The notes under the pieces were generated by a model that was given only the letters and a program-made list of their open reading frames with translations, searched no databases and was not told the origin of the DNA. From Stictocephala bisonia (taxonomy: Eukaryota > Arthropoda > Insecta > Hemiptera > Membracidae), in assembly GCA_035578905.1 (NCBI GenBank), contig JAQJVL010002693.1:21648-85647 (forward strand): a DNA stretch of 64,000 nt. Direction: 5' to 3'. Made by a program: the position numbers and the translations under genes. How positions within the stretch are numbered: position 1 is the first letter of the stretch; every line of letters starts with the position of its first letter. Below, one piece after another: positions 61,501 to 63,984 of the stretch.

Positions 61501-62808
61501 TTATTTTTTTTTAAATATCATATATTTATTTGATGAGGTAAATCCACTAAAGAAAGGTAAAAAAATGCATAAATTTTAGATAATCCTTCAACTATACTTT
61601 TGTCACGTTTTATTTTCTTTATTATGGGTAGATTTCATTATGACTGCTTATGTTCTGGTAGATAAGCAATGCTTAATAGTGTCGTCTTAAGTGTTTGATT
61701 TTAAGGCGTTATGATTAATGGTGCCAAAAAATGCTCCAGAATATAAATATTTCAACCATGTATTCATTCTTTATTATTTTACAAACTATAAATGATTTTC
61801 CCTCATAAAGTTCTATTATATCTGATGGTTCAAGAAAATTTATTAACTCAGGTAAACCGTTTGACATTGTTTTGTAGGCATCAAAGGCTGGTGTCATTAC
61901 GAAAAGGTAAAACTTGCGGTAACAACTGTGTCAAGGTGTTATTATCTTTTAGACTGGATGCCACATCAAAAATTTAGCAAAACCGTTGGTGATGTAAATA
62001 TTGTAAATAACATCATGACGTTGCCATTACTGGAAGTTTTAATGTTTAGTTAAAATTTATTAAAAACAATCTGTACTCTTCAAGATGCAGCTGGATTAAA
62101 TACATTCTTTAATATTATTTCTGTTAATTAAAAAAAATGTTTGCTCATTCCTAAATGTGTTCTCATTCAGATTAAATGTTTTCTTTTTCAGTCTAATTAT
62201 TATAAAATGAATACTTCTTTCTCTACCTTTCACAAAATTAACTTGTGGTATGGTGTTATCACAGTTTTGAGCTTTGTCTGGCATTCAGTTGATCAATAGA
62301 CTTAATTAGAATTTACACTCAAGGCTTTGGTCTGACCGTAACATCATTCATTCCTGTCTGTTTTACTATATATTCTGAGTTTGTGTGAACAAAAATTATT
62401 TAATTATTCTATTCCCTCATAAAAATAACATTTGTTGATTTTAACACTGTGTGTGTATTATATTCTTTGTTTTATTTTTGTACTAAACCGATTTGTGTTA
62501 TTTTTCAGATGAAATCCACCCAGGAAGAATTAAAATTAAAAGATGAGAATATGAAACAGTTAAAATTAAAGCTGGAAAGTGCTAAATATTGTGCTAAAAC
62601 AAACCACGAAAAATTAGTGAAAACAAATAAAGAGTTAATTGAAAGTATGAATAATAAGTTAGCTGGGTATAGATCCAAAGTGAAGGCAAATATAGAAACT
62701 TATGAAAAAGATGTGTGGGATAAAGTACAGAAAATTGAATCAGTTTACAGGCGACGAGAAAAACGACTTCATCAAGAATTTAAAAAGCAATTGATGGTAG
62801 ATTTATGA
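4410..62808 (+). CDS. CEP152: CEP152/Asterless-like centrosomal coiled-coil protein gene, 15 exons
   Basis: In animals this family is a centriole-duplication scaffold: CEP152/Asterless recruits Plk4 through its N-terminus and binds CPAP/Sas-4, at the centriole wall. Fifteen plus-strand exons were assembled by eye; all introns are GT-AG and all phases agree. The product is about 843 residues (869 with long exon 9), almost all charged Glu/Lys/Gln coiled coil, shorter than human CEP152 (about 1,700) and near Drosophila Asl (about 1,000). From memory of human CEP152, exon 5 (ISQLTRSLEDSQRQCQQLL) is nearly colinear with a human [19 protein letters not shown] stretch; exon 2 (SENQLKVL) and exon 4 (VKNLKSRHQEEVGLLQNQL) also align in the same order. 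The acidic N-terminus was not found, so upstream exons probably exist. Introns reach 10 kb and are packed with transposons. Alternative: another centrosomal coiled-coil protein, which exon 5 makes unlikely. Confidence 0.87.
4611..4850 (+). mobile_element. tRNA-derived SINE
   Basis: tRNA-like head: A-box-like tagcgtagttggttagag, then a B-box-like ggttctcagtttgacc, a 150-base body and a tail of (aat/aaat) repeats. It lies just after the exon 1 donor. Too degenerate in stems to be a tRNA gene. Confidence 0.6.
5130..5268 (-). mobile_element. SINE fragment in foldback arm
   Basis: On the minus strand the sequence includes a B box, aaggttcaaatcccc, and matches the SINE at 53935-54062 (gagctaacagtca versus gagctgatggtcagtact). 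It overlaps the outer end of the left foldback arm. Confidence 0.5.
5205..6755. repeat. 1.55-kb foldback with about 500-base arms
   Basis: Arms 5205-5747 and 6259-6755 are imperfect reverse complements (for example cacatgtgaataaggttgtt on the left and aacaaccttattcacatgtg on the right). The roughly 510-base spacer has no coding potential and contains gatggctcggtcgtccgcgc. No transposase. Probably a foldback/MITE-type element or a recombined pair of repeats. Confidence 0.8.
7399..7593 (+). CDS. CEP152: CEP152-like exon 2
   Basis: Acceptor gacgcag, donor TTGG/gtaacc; enters and leaves in phase 1. About 65 residues: ELNSENQLKVLYQVRLKE onwards, a charged coiled coil aligning with the human CEP152 [20 protein letters not shown] region (recalled). 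Confidence 0.87.
7762..8840 (+). mobile_element. Helitron-like non-autonomous element
   Basis: Starts tctatatataaaagcc then actcactcactgatca, a left end common among insect Helitron/Helentron copies. The body holds several gggta(t/g) stretches; the right third (8510-8800) is GC-richer with imperfect repeats of gaggccgaaggct and ccgagatccataaa. A related copy in reverse lies at 46454-47700. No Rep/helicase gene. Confidence 0.55.
9063..11281 (+). repeat. Inverted 2.2-kb repeat, right copy
   Basis: Reverse complement of 1543-3761. Here the LINE fragment reads on the plus strand. Downstream of it a block with ctgaagatgccgt and acggcgaaac is shared by both copies. Together the copies flank exons 1 and 2 with a 5.3-kb spacer. 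Confidence 0.85.
9538..10465 (+). pseudogene. LINE linker/RT fragment, broken
   Basis: Linker region LSPWIAPNILYKLKRRKK, then SGFSKKIVELIELPNGEVML, LNGSDQINVHLLKNI, and RT motif remnants near 10280-10460 (ISLLSVFSKVFEKT-like, NPRQFGFIKGKSSEDALLE). It stops before the catalytic YADD region. Frameshifted at least twice. CR1/L2/Jockey-like. Confidence 0.7.
11282..13010. other. AT-rich intron with one repeat end
   Basis: No gene seen. 12060-12260 has GA-rich sequence and ends atatggatggagtatctttt then tagtaaaatcaatgg, the same terminal motif as the outer ends of the 2.2-kb repeats, so it is a third, truncated relative. The rest is AT-rich intron. Confidence 0.5.
13011..13125. repeat. Three tandem 44-bp units
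   Basis: Units begin acgtcc at 13011, 13055 and 13099, exactly 44 bases apart. Each contains a short dyad, gtccgg..ccggac. The third unit is partial and more diverged. Confidence 0.8.
13243..13319 (+). mobile_element. SINE 3' tail, cut by the piggyBac MITE
   Basis: cagtaacaatgcatttgctc and gatgatctgcatcttaac resemble the 3' half of the SINE at 33929-34175. The sequence stops at the TTAA where the next element inserts. Confidence 0.45.
13324..14186 (+). mobile_element. piggyBac-type MITE, copy 1
   Basis: Flanked by TTAA (13320-13323 and 14187-14190) with perfect 12-bp inverted ends cccttaaaacgc/gcgttttaaggg. No transposase. A second, inverted, shorter copy lies at 50439-51119. Its left part includes a CG-rich block, gcgctcgcagcgaatatata. 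About 215 bases upstream of exon 3. Confidence 0.85.
14402..14490 (+). CDS. CEP152: CEP152-like exon 3
   Basis: Acceptor atttttttcag; donor CAG/gtctgt. Enters phase 1 (G+TG gives Val), leaves phase 0. About 30 residues, ASKEEISNIQKEVEVLKQ onwards, with clear heptad spacing. The intron donor lies only 30 bases before a piggyBac insertion. Confidence 0.8.
14525..16128 (-). mobile_element. piggyBac element with internal deletion
   Basis: 1.6 kb flanked by TTAA (14521-14524, 16129-16132), ends starting CAC and finishing GTG. Palindromes sit close to both ends: tgagggccaccgttggccctca (mostly symmetric, 14538 region) on the left, ccgtctctgagacgg and cccgtctgcgagacggg on the right. It contains a broken transposase on the minus strand. 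Inserted 30 bases after the exon 3 donor. Confidence 0.85.
14834..15711 (-). pseudogene. piggyBac transposase, N-terminal half only
   Basis: Starts MDRPSTSSSKVSVRDS with an acidic Asp/Glu-rich region typical of piggyBac transposase N-termini, then a frame break near 15425. After it the frame resumes (FRPPYCWTTKEPPRNVRT) into DVWSLLFDDEMVQNIVTY, ELEINAYIGLQLLASILKS, RFEILTSCIRFDD and SCVTVDEML, the piggyBac DDE-domain start. Sequence stops just past VDEML; the catalytic DDD core and the Cys-rich C-terminus are missing, so this copy cannot encode an active transposase. Confidence 0.85.
16133..17128. other. Intron, no feature recognised
   Basis: AT-rich sequence with no open frame of note. No repeats recognised by eye apart from short ATTAAT stretches. 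Confidence 0.4.
17129..17345 (+). mobile_element. SINE, same family as 33929
   Basis: aggcttgtcaattagctgaa, then a B-box-like ggttcggatttcatg, gtaggtcccttagtttccct and a cactcat-rich tail. It matches 33929-34175 over most of its length. A fragment of the same body recurs at 17788-17930. Confidence 0.65.
17560..17680 (-). repeat. Probable hAT-type element end
   Basis: Repeated gatgcatcga motifs and, read on the minus strand, the end ggggtgtgcgatgcattg, a terminus style frequent in hAT elements. No opposite end or transposase was found nearby. Confidence 0.35.
17788..17930 (+). mobile_element. SINE fragment
   Basis: ctataggtccctagtttctc and attgggatattaataaatga match the body of the SINEs at 17129 and 33929; head absent. 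Confidence 0.55.
18103..18303 (+). CDS. CEP152: CEP152-like exon 4
   Basis: Acceptor ctgttgtaacag; donor AAG/gtatct; 67 whole codons, phase 0 on both sides. SVELLELSKVEIQELEDR through to KLQEK. The segment VKNLKSRHQEEVGLLQNQL matches the pattern of human CEP152 MGLTKKYEEQVLSLQKNL (recalled). Confidence 0.88.
18304..19614. other. Intron, possible old LINE tail
   Basis: Mostly AT-rich. 18720-19020 has lower AT and reads, on the minus strand, like a decayed LINE C-terminus, but stops are dense and I do not make the call firmly. Confidence 0.3.
19615..22141 (-). pseudogene. Old LINE relic: ORF1, endonuclease and linker, no RT
   Basis: Minus-strand order: a decayed ORF1 region (22141-21042), an endonuclease whose HLILGGNYNMDVS piece resembles the GDFN-x-D motif (near 20450), then a linker with IDACFPMVKKRTQR and LLKTLHSYHK, and finally EDKCKAAWQVIQNSLS plus FNTFF, the stretch just before RT in Jockey/CR1-type ORF2. 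The RT itself is missing, so the 3' half has been deleted. Many stops and frame changes. Confidence 0.55.
22142..22515. other. Intron upstream of exon 5
   Basis: AT-rich, probably the 5' flank of the LINE relic and unique intron; nothing else seen. Confidence 0.35.
22516..22734 (+). CDS. CEP152: CEP152-like exon 5 (diagnostic exon)
   Basis: Acceptor ggttattttcag; donor CGG/gtttgt; 73 whole codons, phase 0 on both sides. It contains TISQLTRSLEDSQRQCQQLL, almost identical in pattern to human CEP152 [20 protein letters not shown]. This is the strongest single piece of evidence for the family. Confidence 0.93.
23093..23838. mobile_element. hAT-like non-autonomous element
   Basis: Left end aggatggcatatcgaaag and right end cgatatcccatccct are imperfect inverted repeats. 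Flanks agaggttg and aaaggttg would be an imperfect 8-bp target duplication. Subterminal gatatcgat motifs recur. No transposase. Confidence 0.45.
23982..24123 (+). CDS. CEP152: CEP152-like exon 6
   Basis: Acceptor attatttccag; donor TTAA/gtaagt (consensus). 47 codons plus one base; leaves phase 1. EECRSMKSELETVSQTDS, then a Ser/Arg-rich stretch SRSRSRSND, then NLQAELHRALL. The SR-rich piece is the only non-coiled-coil part nearby. Confidence 0.86.
24306..24522. repeat. Small foldback (MITE-like)
   Basis: Left arm taaggaaaacttttcttctt to tttactatttattc is matched in reverse by gaataaatagtaaac to agaaaagttttcct on the right; arms of about 70 bases around a spacer of about 70. No coding. Confidence 0.75.
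24526..25620. other. AT-rich intron
   Basis: No gene, terminal repeat or tandem array recognised between the foldback and the mariner copy. Confidence 0.4.
25623..26397 (+). mobile_element. mariner element, internally deleted
   Basis: 775 bp between TA duplications (25621-25622, 26398-26399). Inverted ends cgaggtacgtccagaaagta and tactttctggacgtacctcg match over at least 28 bases. It encloses a transposase pseudogene missing its middle. Confidence 0.93.
25785..26299 (+). pseudogene. mariner transposase, catalytic core deleted
   Basis: Starts MSVLIENPAACEIRSVIR with the helix-turn-helix DNA-binding half (VKPIDIYRQICEVYGQN, DSMVRRWVRQFNEGR). A TGA at 25983 replaces the Arg expected before SGRPSLITEELV. 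After LKFRKL, near 26155, it jumps out of frame to the C-terminal segment (TQAATFYEEGIEKLVPRYDK, then NFGSYVEK and stop). The D,D34D catalytic region between is gone. Full-length family members have about 340 residues. Confidence 0.9.
26620..26741 (+). CDS. CEP152: CEP152-like exon 7
   Basis: Acceptor tttaattacag; donor AAT/gtacgt. Enters phase 1 (A+AT gives Asn), leaves phase 0. About 41 residues, QKAKRAEVERLQNIVLEKEK onwards, coiled coil. Confidence 0.85.
27249..30190 (-). pseudogene. LINE-A ORF2: endonuclease and reverse transcriptase
   Basis: Endonuclease motifs NQNIRGL, ITEHNM, GVYRKP, VSGDFNIDIL and ALSDHDGQLL (N-terminus in the -1 frame relative to ORF1). RT motifs SGYDEIPVKLIK, NNYRPISLLPSISKIFEK, FMDLSKAFDTISHDIL, GLPQGSILGPLLF and catalytic YADD. 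C-terminal domain AQIHAHLAYGLCVYGG, LLLQKQAIRIM and HSYNTRGK. Three frame changes, at A8 near 29285, T7 near 28000 and A9 near 27800, each in a homopolymer. No stop elsewhere. CR1/L2/Jockey-like group. Confidence 0.9.
30191..31189 (-). CDS. LINE-A ORF1: macro domain (OARD1/TARG1-like) plus low-complexity tail
   Basis: 332 codons, open after an upstream TAA; the first codon is GTG, so the true start may be the Met at residue 19, or a spliced/upstream start. Residues 10-160 match the macro fold: EIVVAD, AHCISGDF, SAGVALTFRRKFG, VYGLVTK, PTIENYNLAFQQL, SPMGC and VKIVIHNE. Compared with human OARD1/TARG1 (recalled), the catalytic Lys84 aligns with Lys90 and Asp125 with Asp131, with the same 41-residue spacing. 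Macro domains of this class remove ADP-ribose from proteins. Residues 165-332 are a Ser/Thr/Gln-rich tail with no Zn knuckle, PHD or RRM that I can see. ORF2 starts in the -1 frame over its end. Confidence 0.8.
   Translation of the reverse strand: MFIVFNQHKDVIEIVVADMKDVIDEVKEDSTAAFAHCISGDFNDTRQMSAGVALTFRRKFGRPQVKECINTNLTSQKVVDGATVYGLVTKPKFFQKPTIENYNLAFQQLTQDFEYNGLKTLYCSPMGCIRDLITPEHFAANITKFHCNTGANVKIVIHNELPTRVLRNHLSYSDFVKQLKVEIDNCKKCILSDEYQPTRSSSSLDDVPMTLPMTVSENVSYAEAVSRVNYVNQDPLPQGPQLSKQRESNGVSDVKVILKQSTTQQTDTMTHSSESVEKEAPLVEITSVELCNEDCNDFNCKILNNSLVTNVFPLNCQTIHHQPPSLALNKIQ
31190..33079. other. Intron, no gene recognised
   Basis: May include the 5' UTR of LINE-A in its first few hundred bases. 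Open frames here are short and of low complexity. No terminal repeats found. Confidence 0.4.
33080..33860 (+). pseudogene. RTE-like LINE relic (RT 3' half)
   Basis: RQRDGLSPLLFNLALEGVLR is the RT motif before the catalytic box; ARVLAFPANDIALLAGKK stands where YADDI-type sequence is expected, the first Asp lost. It continues into FKYLGR-type sequence (aagtatcttgggaggaca) and decays near 33860. RT style (GLSPLLFNLALE) is that of RTE/endonuclease-RT elements rather than the CR1-like LINEs here. Confidence 0.7.
33929..34175 (+). mobile_element. SINE with GAAT tail
   Basis: aggcttgtgagttggctgaa, B-box ggttcagattccacg, gtaggtctcttagttgccct, a body shared with the copies near 17.2 kb, and a 3' tail of aatgaatgaatgaataa. 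The most complete member in the window. Confidence 0.7.
34176..35521. other. Intron, no feature recognised
   Basis: AT-rich unique-looking sequence; no open frame, terminal repeat or array seen. Confidence 0.35.
35522..36368. mobile_element. Tigger/pogo-type non-autonomous element
   Basis: TA duplications at 35520-35521 and 36369-36370. Ends cagtacaaccttgatagcac and, in reverse, cagtggaacctcgataccac. Many subterminal direct copies of acctc(t/g)ataacacgaa lie within 200 bases of each end, as in pogo/Tigger elements. The centre has no transposase. Confidence 0.85.
36977..37167 (+). CDS. CEP152: CEP152-like exon 8
   Basis: Acceptor gtgtaactag; donor CTAG/gttagt. 63 codons plus two bases: DELNQVKEELYSLKSKYEE to RLKES. 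Enters phase 0, leaves phase 2; the next exon restores the Ser codon. The preceding intron (about 10.2 kb) holds the mariner-neighbour LINE with the macro domain. Confidence 0.85.
37168..38324. other. AT-rich intron
   Basis: No gene or repeat recognised after exon 8. Confidence 0.35.
38325..38705. repeat. Foldback built from a repeated 20-25-base motif
   Basis: Left part repeats ttcactaccactac with tttccgttaattt; right part has the reverse complement (agtagtggtagt, aacggaaaa) also in repeats. Between them lies ordinary AT-rich sequence with a cctaacctaacctag stretch. Likely a MITE. Confidence 0.55.
39721..39896 (+). CDS. CEP152: CEP152-like exon 9, two possible donors and a frame problem
   Basis: Acceptor tttgggttgcag; enters phase 2. 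First 32 codons are clear (VRLEQSLREVKELKEMYLGV), resembling the ECYLEVCREKDNL region of human CEP152. A donor CAG/gtagta at 39818 keeps the frame open. A second donor AAAG/gtaacc at 39896, 78 bases on, keeps the same phase but the frame has TAA at 39844-39846. Around it, LQVVTEERRQDK in the +1 frame and ITQLQASLNQASLLQK in the original frame look like coding coiled coil. So the longer exon may be real and carry two compensating one-base errors, or only the short form is used. Confidence 0.7.
39945..41110 (-). pseudogene. RTE-like LINE relic, antisense
   Basis: Minus strand: FFDMKKAYDSVKRES, FEIKKGLKQGSVLSPILFNI, then MIFADDLLIWGG with intact FADD, ISKEKSEILVVGRD and VENFKYLGALISKEGKLKEE. Frame breaks and stops throughout. 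The 3' end lies near 39945 with tacatacatacata. It fills the intron between exons 9 and 10. Confidence 0.8.
41289..41362 (+). CDS. CEP152: CEP152-like exon 10
   Basis: Acceptor taattttcag; donor CAA/gtaagt (consensus). Enters phase 1 (G+AA gives Glu), leaves phase 0. KNDLLSEIRKLKDQDNL and onwards, 25 residues. Confidence 0.84.
41715..41870. repeat. Element end, ggggtgtgcga type
   Basis: ggggtgtgcgaggtactcga followed by gtactcgatacttcgagtac (palindrome) and more actcga motifs. It shares ggggtgtgcga with the end at 17560-17680. A related actcg-rich stretch lies at 45245-45280 and may be the other end. Confidence 0.35.
42056..44870. repeat. Pair of perfect 18-bp inverted repeats 2.8 kb apart
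   Basis: gttcagttcaaagtgtat at 42056-42073 recurs as its reverse complement at 44853-44870. The enclosed sequence holds a LINE relic and uncharacterised DNA. Possibly the ends of a DNA transposon; no transposase or target duplication identified. Confidence 0.5.
43040..44403 (+). pseudogene. LINE 3' half, broken
   Basis: Decayed RT: a VPQGS-like region near 43235, IYVNDIALSAEQGQIVQY then AD-N-T where YADDT is usual, and the C-terminal domain YGVIYPHLSYGLAGVERL, KKIGLIIAKLRQRESCRAAF, LLTLPCLYILETCLF. Ends with aataaaacatttatt and a (tta)n run at 44390-44403. 5'-truncated, several frameshifts. Codon and GC content are higher than the surrounding LINEs. Confidence 0.75.
44404..45275. other. Intron, no firm feature
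   Basis: One minus-strand frame near 44645-44836 is moderately complex but I do not recognise it. The right member of the 18-bp inverted pair lies here. Confidence 0.3.
45280..45960 (-). pseudogene. LINE C-terminal relic
   Basis: Minus strand VQINNSIVSSSSKVDILGMV then IEENLKLELFFATSIKQKL has the KxLGxxID..L.W..H form that follows RT in CR1/Jockey-like ORF2. Downstream frames are broken by many stops. Confidence 0.5.
46200..46278. repeat. TG-rich microsatellite
   Basis: Imperfect (gt)n with gtgtgagtgtgtgcgtgagc interruptions. Confidence 0.8.
46454..47700 (-). mobile_element. Helitron-like element, inverted copy
   Basis: Read on the minus strand it ends in hairpin gagcgaagctc (46471-46481), 13 bases, then CTAG at 46454-46457, the Helitron 3' signature. 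The body matches the plus-strand copy at 7762-8840 (ccgag/ctctttgtggatctcggcc repeats; gggtat stretches). A block starting cctctggggcaaaaatcaga is duplicated at 47190 and 47574. No Rep/helicase. The outer (5') end is uncertain. Confidence 0.55.
47701..48294. other. Intron before exon 11
   Basis: AT-rich. The pyrimidine-rich stretch at 48110-48294 leads into the exon 11 acceptor. Confidence 0.4.
48295..48501 (+). CDS. CEP152: CEP152-like exon 11
   Basis: Acceptor gctccctgtcccag; donor AAG/gtgaat. 69 whole codons: LRTECARLQNELSTMSAR to KTKCDEK; heptad coiled coil with few hydrophobic breaks. Phase 0 on both sides, so in principle it could be skipped without breaking the frame. Confidence 0.86.
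48814..49033. mobile_element. Near-perfect 220-bp palindromic MITE
   Basis: Arms 48814-48916 and 48931-49033 (103 bases each) are almost exact reverse complements around a 14-base loop. Outer end tattggagagataggacatc. A single arm recurs at 3763-3832. Confidence 0.9.
49545..50365 (+). pseudogene. LINE RT relic
   Basis: SGKSVITAGIDNGEDAVDIF then MDISNAFDSV, VSQGSKLGPLLFL, YADYSNLLVS (Asp to Tyr at the second catalytic position) and a C-terminal piece IYIFDLVLYILNNPNLIKTV, HNYKTRSRTNRL. Numerous stops and frameshifts. CR1/L2-like, related to LINE-A in its C-terminal motifs. Confidence 0.75.
50439..51119 (-). mobile_element. piggyBac-type MITE, copy 2 (inverted)
   Basis: TTAA at 50435-50438 and 51120-51123; same perfect 12-bp ends as copy 1 at 13324. 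Overall reverse-complement match, but the centre is about 180 bases shorter and contains tandem atatacaatataactcaata units absent from copy 1. Confidence 0.87.
51320..51850 (+). pseudogene. LINE C-terminal relic
   Basis: ALLYGATSDKHFQKILILQK and KAMDNVKM correspond to the YGxxxWG..xxxLxxLQKKAIRIM region after RT; later frames are decayed. It may belong with the relic at 49545-50365 (order disturbed, C-terminal pieces duplicated) or be a second copy. Confidence 0.55.
52184..52433 (+). CDS. CEP152: CEP152-like exon 12
   Basis: Acceptor tttatttgttag; donor ATAG/gtacca. 83 codons plus one base: EVQIKKLIESRKRVPTMANV, then VDWHERLEKELAHCRKEYEA and a His/Gln/Lys-rich coiled coil. Leaves phase 1. 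Confidence 0.86.
52710..53395. repeat. Composite foldback: one unit in two direct and one inverted copy
   Basis: Unit of about 160 bases (gtaagctacagctgtttcaa ... ttgtcctgtacaggtactaa) at about 52760-52910, again direct at 53030-53180, and inverted at 53215-53360. The outermost pair also shares gtcggatatccaattttac. It lies between exons 12 and 13. Confidence 0.8.
53655..53830 (+). CDS. CEP152: CEP152-like exon 13
   Basis: Acceptor aaatgattgtag; donor AAA/gtatgc. Enters phase 1 (G+CT gives Ala): ELEQQLVIVEEQTKEKTI to KTEVADQSRK, 58 residues. Leaves phase 0. Confidence 0.86.
53935..54062 (-). mobile_element. tRNA-derived SINE
   Basis: Minus strand: A-box-like gagactcagtggactgtgg, B box aaggtttgaatccctag, then cagagctaacagtcaatact. 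Same family as 5130-5268. It starts about 105 bases after the exon 13 donor. Confidence 0.55.
54108..54345 (+). mobile_element. tRNA-derived SINE
   Basis: A-box-like tggcgttgttgctcagaggc and B box ccaaggttcaaattcac, then an unrelated body. No poly-A or clear target duplication seen. Confidence 0.5.
54929..55849 (+). pseudogene. LINE-B ORF1: PHD finger, coiled coil, FP25-like RNA-binding domain
   Basis: 306 codons from ATG at 54929, interrupted by one in-frame TAG at 55526 (codon 200) where an amino acid follows ACHR. Residues 4-54 are a C4HC3 PHD finger: Cys4, Cys7, Cys20, Cys23, His28, Cys31, then Trp49, Cys51, Cys54. Residues 80-160 are coiled coil, where ORF1 proteins oligomerise. Residues 160-300 (AVEIYGIPQEANENVVDIVK, then GIIVKFVRRLDKEEFLR and YVNESLSPARRKLLAM) fit the Baculo_FP/FP25-like domain known in insect LINE ORF1s. 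Expected role: binding the LINE RNA. Confidence 0.85.
56046..59005 (+). pseudogene. LINE-B ORF2: endonuclease and reverse transcriptase
   Basis: Endonuclease: VNQNIRSLRS, LSEIWIS, IGDMNINILD, TRITENTLSCIDHVFAR and TDHVLTVV. Linker: RNKLQTQIRELKESYYKR, ATWRIVNEVTG. RT: SPGIDNISSSLIKKV, NNFRPISLLSSFSKIYEK, FLDIKKAFDCVDHGIL, GVPQGSVLGALLFL and FADD. C-terminal: FSLVHSRIDYGLFCWGG. Frame changes near 56970 (A9), 57350 (T5) and 58410, the last beside a perfect hairpin. No ATG opens the first frame. CR1/L2-like group by motif order. Confidence 0.9.
58421..58456. repeat. Perfect 16-bp hairpin inside LINE-B RT
   Basis: atcttgaacatgcatt, loop ggaa, aatgcatgttcaagat. It coincides with the third frame break of ORF2. 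Confidence 0.95.
59132..59538. mobile_element. hAT MITE with 8-bp target duplication
   Basis: Ends cagacttgggaaagttaac and, in reverse, caggcttgggactaatga. Flanked on both sides by atatttgg (59124-59131 and 59539-59546), the 8-bp duplication typical of hAT elements. 407 bases, no transposase. Inserted in the LINE-B 3' UTR. Confidence 0.92.
59950..61088. other. Intron before exon 14
   Basis: AT-rich; no gene. About 60860-61010 and 61770-62100 share a repeated stretch (tttacaaactatgaatgact / tttacaaactataaatgatt, cctcagaaagttctatta). Confidence 0.5.
61089..61217 (+). CDS. CEP152: CEP152-like exon 14
   Basis: Acceptor cttttttag; donor GAG/gtaaga. 43 whole codons: IEILSGSLERANEAVRIR to LLMEQWSQE, phase 0 on both sides. 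The preceding intron (7.2 kb) holds a nearly complete LINE. Confidence 0.85.
61218..62508. other. Intron between exons 14 and 15
   Basis: AT-rich. 61780-62100 is a second copy of the stretch seen at 60860-61010 (ttttccctcataaagttcta; cttcaagatgcagct). No open frame I can support. Confidence 0.5.
62509..62808 (+). CDS. CEP152: CEP152-like exon 15, possibly terminal
   Basis: Acceptor tgttatttttcag; 99 codons, MKSTQEELKLKDENMKQL to RRREKRLHQEFKKQLMVDL, then TGA at 62806. Two donors overlap the end: ATG/gtagat at 62796 (phase 0, removes the stop) and TTTG/gtaagt at 62814 (consensus, but after the stop). Either the protein ends here with a 3' UTR intron, or an in-frame splice continues to an exon beginning at 63999. 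Confidence 0.8.
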   Translation: MKSTQEELKLKDENMKQLKLKLESAKYCAKTNHEKLVKTNKELIESMNNKLAGYRSKVKANIETYEKDVWDKVQKIESVYRRREKRLHQEFKKQLMVDL

Positions 62809-63984
62809 TTTTTGGTAAGTAAAGAAAATGTTTAGTTTTATAGGAAAGCGATAGTGATATAAATTGGTCATAAAATAGAATAAATGTATGTATTAATAAA
62901 ACCAAAAAATCAACCTTTTTTTCTCTAAAGCCTTTAAGCATAGGCTAGTCAATCAACACGTGTTAGTTGCATCATTCTGGCAATATCCAATTTACACATT
63001 ATATTTTAAATGTCTAATCTGTCATGGTGCAGAAATTAGTTTTATACTTGGCATGATAGATGTTTAAGGAAAGAGAAGATGTTTTCCTTAACTATCATAA
63101 TTTTTTGTTTTACAGTAATCATAACATCATGTGGGTCACAGAAATCAAGGAGGATATGAGAGTGCTATAGATTAGGGTTCATGATTTGAAAGGAAAATCG
63201 GACAACTCAAGATAAACACACCACATTATGTATAAAAATTGATAAGACTGAGAAGGGAGATTTTGGATGGGTAAAGAAAATACAATCCAAGGGTAAGAGG
63301 AAGTATTGGGCAAAAAAACCTAATTAATAATGATGACTAAAGTAGTCCAATGTTGGCCATAAAATAATGAATAATTATAATTTTTTTACAGTTTTTCCCA
63401 ACCTGTGGTATGTTTATCTCAAGGCATATGCAAAAGGACATAGAGGTGTGTGAATAAAATGTTGGTGATGGAAAAAATTAATATTTCAAAATTATATTGT
63501 GTAAGAAATCGAGTTACCAATTTTGAGTGTAGGCTAAAAATGAGAACGCTAATGACTTCTGCAACTAGTATGTCCTTATAAAATAACAGCATCACTCCAA
63601 TTTAAACAAATTGATTCACATTCTCAATTGGAAAAGAGTGTATAAGAAAAATATGTCAGGTGTTATAATTATTTACAATTCCATTATTAATTCAAATCGT
63701 GGTGAAAACTTAACTCTATGTTTTATGCCATAGTGTTAAGTTCTACTGTTTTACTTTTAACGTAAGTTACTCTAATCTAATGACAGTCTACTATCAGTGT
63801 TTTCGGTTGACTTTATAGAAAATTTTAATTGCTGTTTTTATTCTACAAATTAAAGGTGGTTTAATTCTAAGAAGTAAAAACAATATTCGTTGATAAAATT
63901 CATTAAATTTTATTCAAATACATTTTATAATAAAGTTACTTTATTGAAGAAACCTTGTATATTAACTGTAATTATTATTGTATT
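62809..63984. other. 3' flank or last intron, no gene seen
   Basis: Could be 3' UTR (if the TGA at 62806 is real) or intron. No polyadenylation signal stands out; several aataaa strings occur, as expected in AT-rich DNA. Confidence 0.4.
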
